64,000 bases of DNA. Origin: Allobosea sp. AAP35. Its GTDB lineage: Bacteria > Pseudomonadota > Alphaproteobacteria > Rhizobiales > Beijerinckiaceae. Positions 63,408 through 64,000 of the stretch are shown piece by piece (positions within the stretch are counted from its first letter, which is position 1; each line of letters starts with the position of its first letter). The stretch is from positions 310,001-374,000 of the forward strand of contig NZ_LJHQ01000003.1 in assembly GCF_001295925.1 (NCBI RefSeq), in the 5' to 3' direction. The position numbers and the translations under genes were made by a program. Under the pieces are notes generated by a model. It worked only from the letters and a program-made list of their open reading frames with translations, had not been told where the DNA came from and made no database searches.

Positions 63408-63575
63408 CGGGGCAACTCCACCGGGGCAGATGCCTTTCATGGCCGATGACCGGCGCGCCCGCAAGCGCAGCCAGGCGCGACGTTAAGGCGCCGATCCGCT
63501 CCGCCGCCGCCTTGTTTGCGCCATCGCGGCATTGCACCTAGATTCGGTGCAGTACCAACGAAAGCGGCGTGCCCC

Positions 63576-64000
63576 ATGACGACGAACGCTCCAGGCCTTG
63601 CGGGATTGCTCGCCGTTGCGGCGCTGTGGAACGGAACGGCGCTCGCGCAGCCGCAAGCGGCCGATCGCGTCGTCCTGGTCCCGCACCGGGCGGTCTATGA
63701 TCTCGTTCTCGACGCGGGCAAGGCCACCAAAAACATTGAATCGGCGCGCGGCCGCATCGCCTTCGATTTCACCGGCGACGCCTGCGAGGGCTACGCCTTG
63801 TCGTTTCGCCAGGTGACGCAGTTGCAGAGCGGCGAAAGCGGGCCGCGCGTCATCGACGCCCGCACCACGAGCTTCGAGGCCGGTGACGGCGCCAGCTACC
63901 GCTTCAAGACCGAAAGCTCCGCTGCCGGTGCGCCGACCGAGACGGTGGATGGCATCGCCAGCAAGGCCGGCGAGGGTTTCGAGGTCAAGCTGACCATCCC
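63576..64000 (+). CDS. EipB/DUF1849-family periplasmic protein (3' end beyond window)
   Basis: The first 141 residues are visible and the frame is open to the right edge. A signal peptide (GLLAVAALWNGTALA) precedes VPHRAVYDLVLD and RGRIAFDFTGDACEGYAL, as in the EipB family. Brucella EipB is a periplasmic beta-spiral protein needed for cell-envelope integrity, with a conserved disulfide; one cysteine (in GDACEG) is seen. It is divergent from RidA by 168 bp, where an inverted repeat TGCACC-N7-GGTGCA lies at 63533-63551. Confidence 0.85.
   Translation, partial: MTTNAPGLAGLLAVAALWNGTALAQPQAADRVVLVPHRAVYDLVLDAGKATKNIESARGRIAFDFTGDACEGYALSFRQVTQLQSGESGPRVIDARTTSFEAGDGASYRFKTESSAAGAPTETVDGIASKAGEGFEVKLTI

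Overview
This is a 64 kb stretch of a GC-rich chromosome with dense genes, short ATGA/GTGA overlaps and many GntR-FCD regulators. The gene set (TRAP and tripartite tricarboxylate transporters, clpS-clpA, tgt, queF, kdsA and eno close together, an EipB/DUF1849 protein, an Irr-type iron box) points to an alphaproteobacterium of the Hyphomicrobiales. Bosea or a close relative is my best guess, inferred from gene content only. I see no rRNA, tRNA, CRISPR array, integrase or intact insertion sequence.

1-20.7 kb: a siderophore receptor that runs off the left edge, then a catabolic island mostly on the minus strand. It has a TRAP transporter (dctPQM), a 2-hydroxyacid-type dehydrogenase, a metal-dependent amidohydrolase, a CoA-transferase/enoyl-CoA hydratase pair, a semialdehyde dehydrogenase, an iron alcohol dehydrogenase, a tripartite tricarboxylate transporter (tctCBA), a PdxA2-like dehydrogenase and a SAF-domain oxidoreductase. 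Three GntR regulators lie among them. The intergenic regions carry palindromes that fall into recognisable sets (ATCCTATAGGAT and TTGCATGCAA types), so much of the local regulatory circuit can be read directly.

20.7-33.9 kb: an arsenic resistance island in four transcription units. A minus-strand unit runs phnD-phnC-phnE-arsC-arsH-arsB-arsO, so a phosphonate-type ABC importer leads an arsenic operon. Divergent from it are a solitary phnM-like gene, an arsR and an MFS exporter. Next comes a minus-strand pair, a low-molecular-weight ArsC and a fused ArsR-ArsC protein. Divergent from that pair is GAPDH-arsJ, the arsenate-extrusion module. The solitary PhnM/PhnCDE set without C-P lyase, the ArsR-ArsC fusion and the shared palindromic operators are the most interesting parts of the window.

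34-45.3 kb: endonuclease/phosphatase and cardiolipin-synthase-like proteins, phosphoketolase, a DapA-family dehydratase/aldolase, an alpha/beta hydrolase with a divergent GlxA-type regulator, an Asp/Glu/hydantoin-racemase homologue without its catalytic cysteines, a PuuE-like deacetylase, a phosphoribosyltransferase and a small ArsC/Spx-fold protein.

45.3-64 kb: mainly core genes. These are tgt and queF (queuosine), membrane proteins, eno, a Tad-type von Willebrand protein, an MFS transporter coupled to kdsA, clpS-clpA, azlCD, a HIT protein, an overlapping four-gene operon (RidA, GDPD, COG3146 acyltransferase, 2H-like protein) and the start of an EipB-family periplasmic protein that runs off the right edge.
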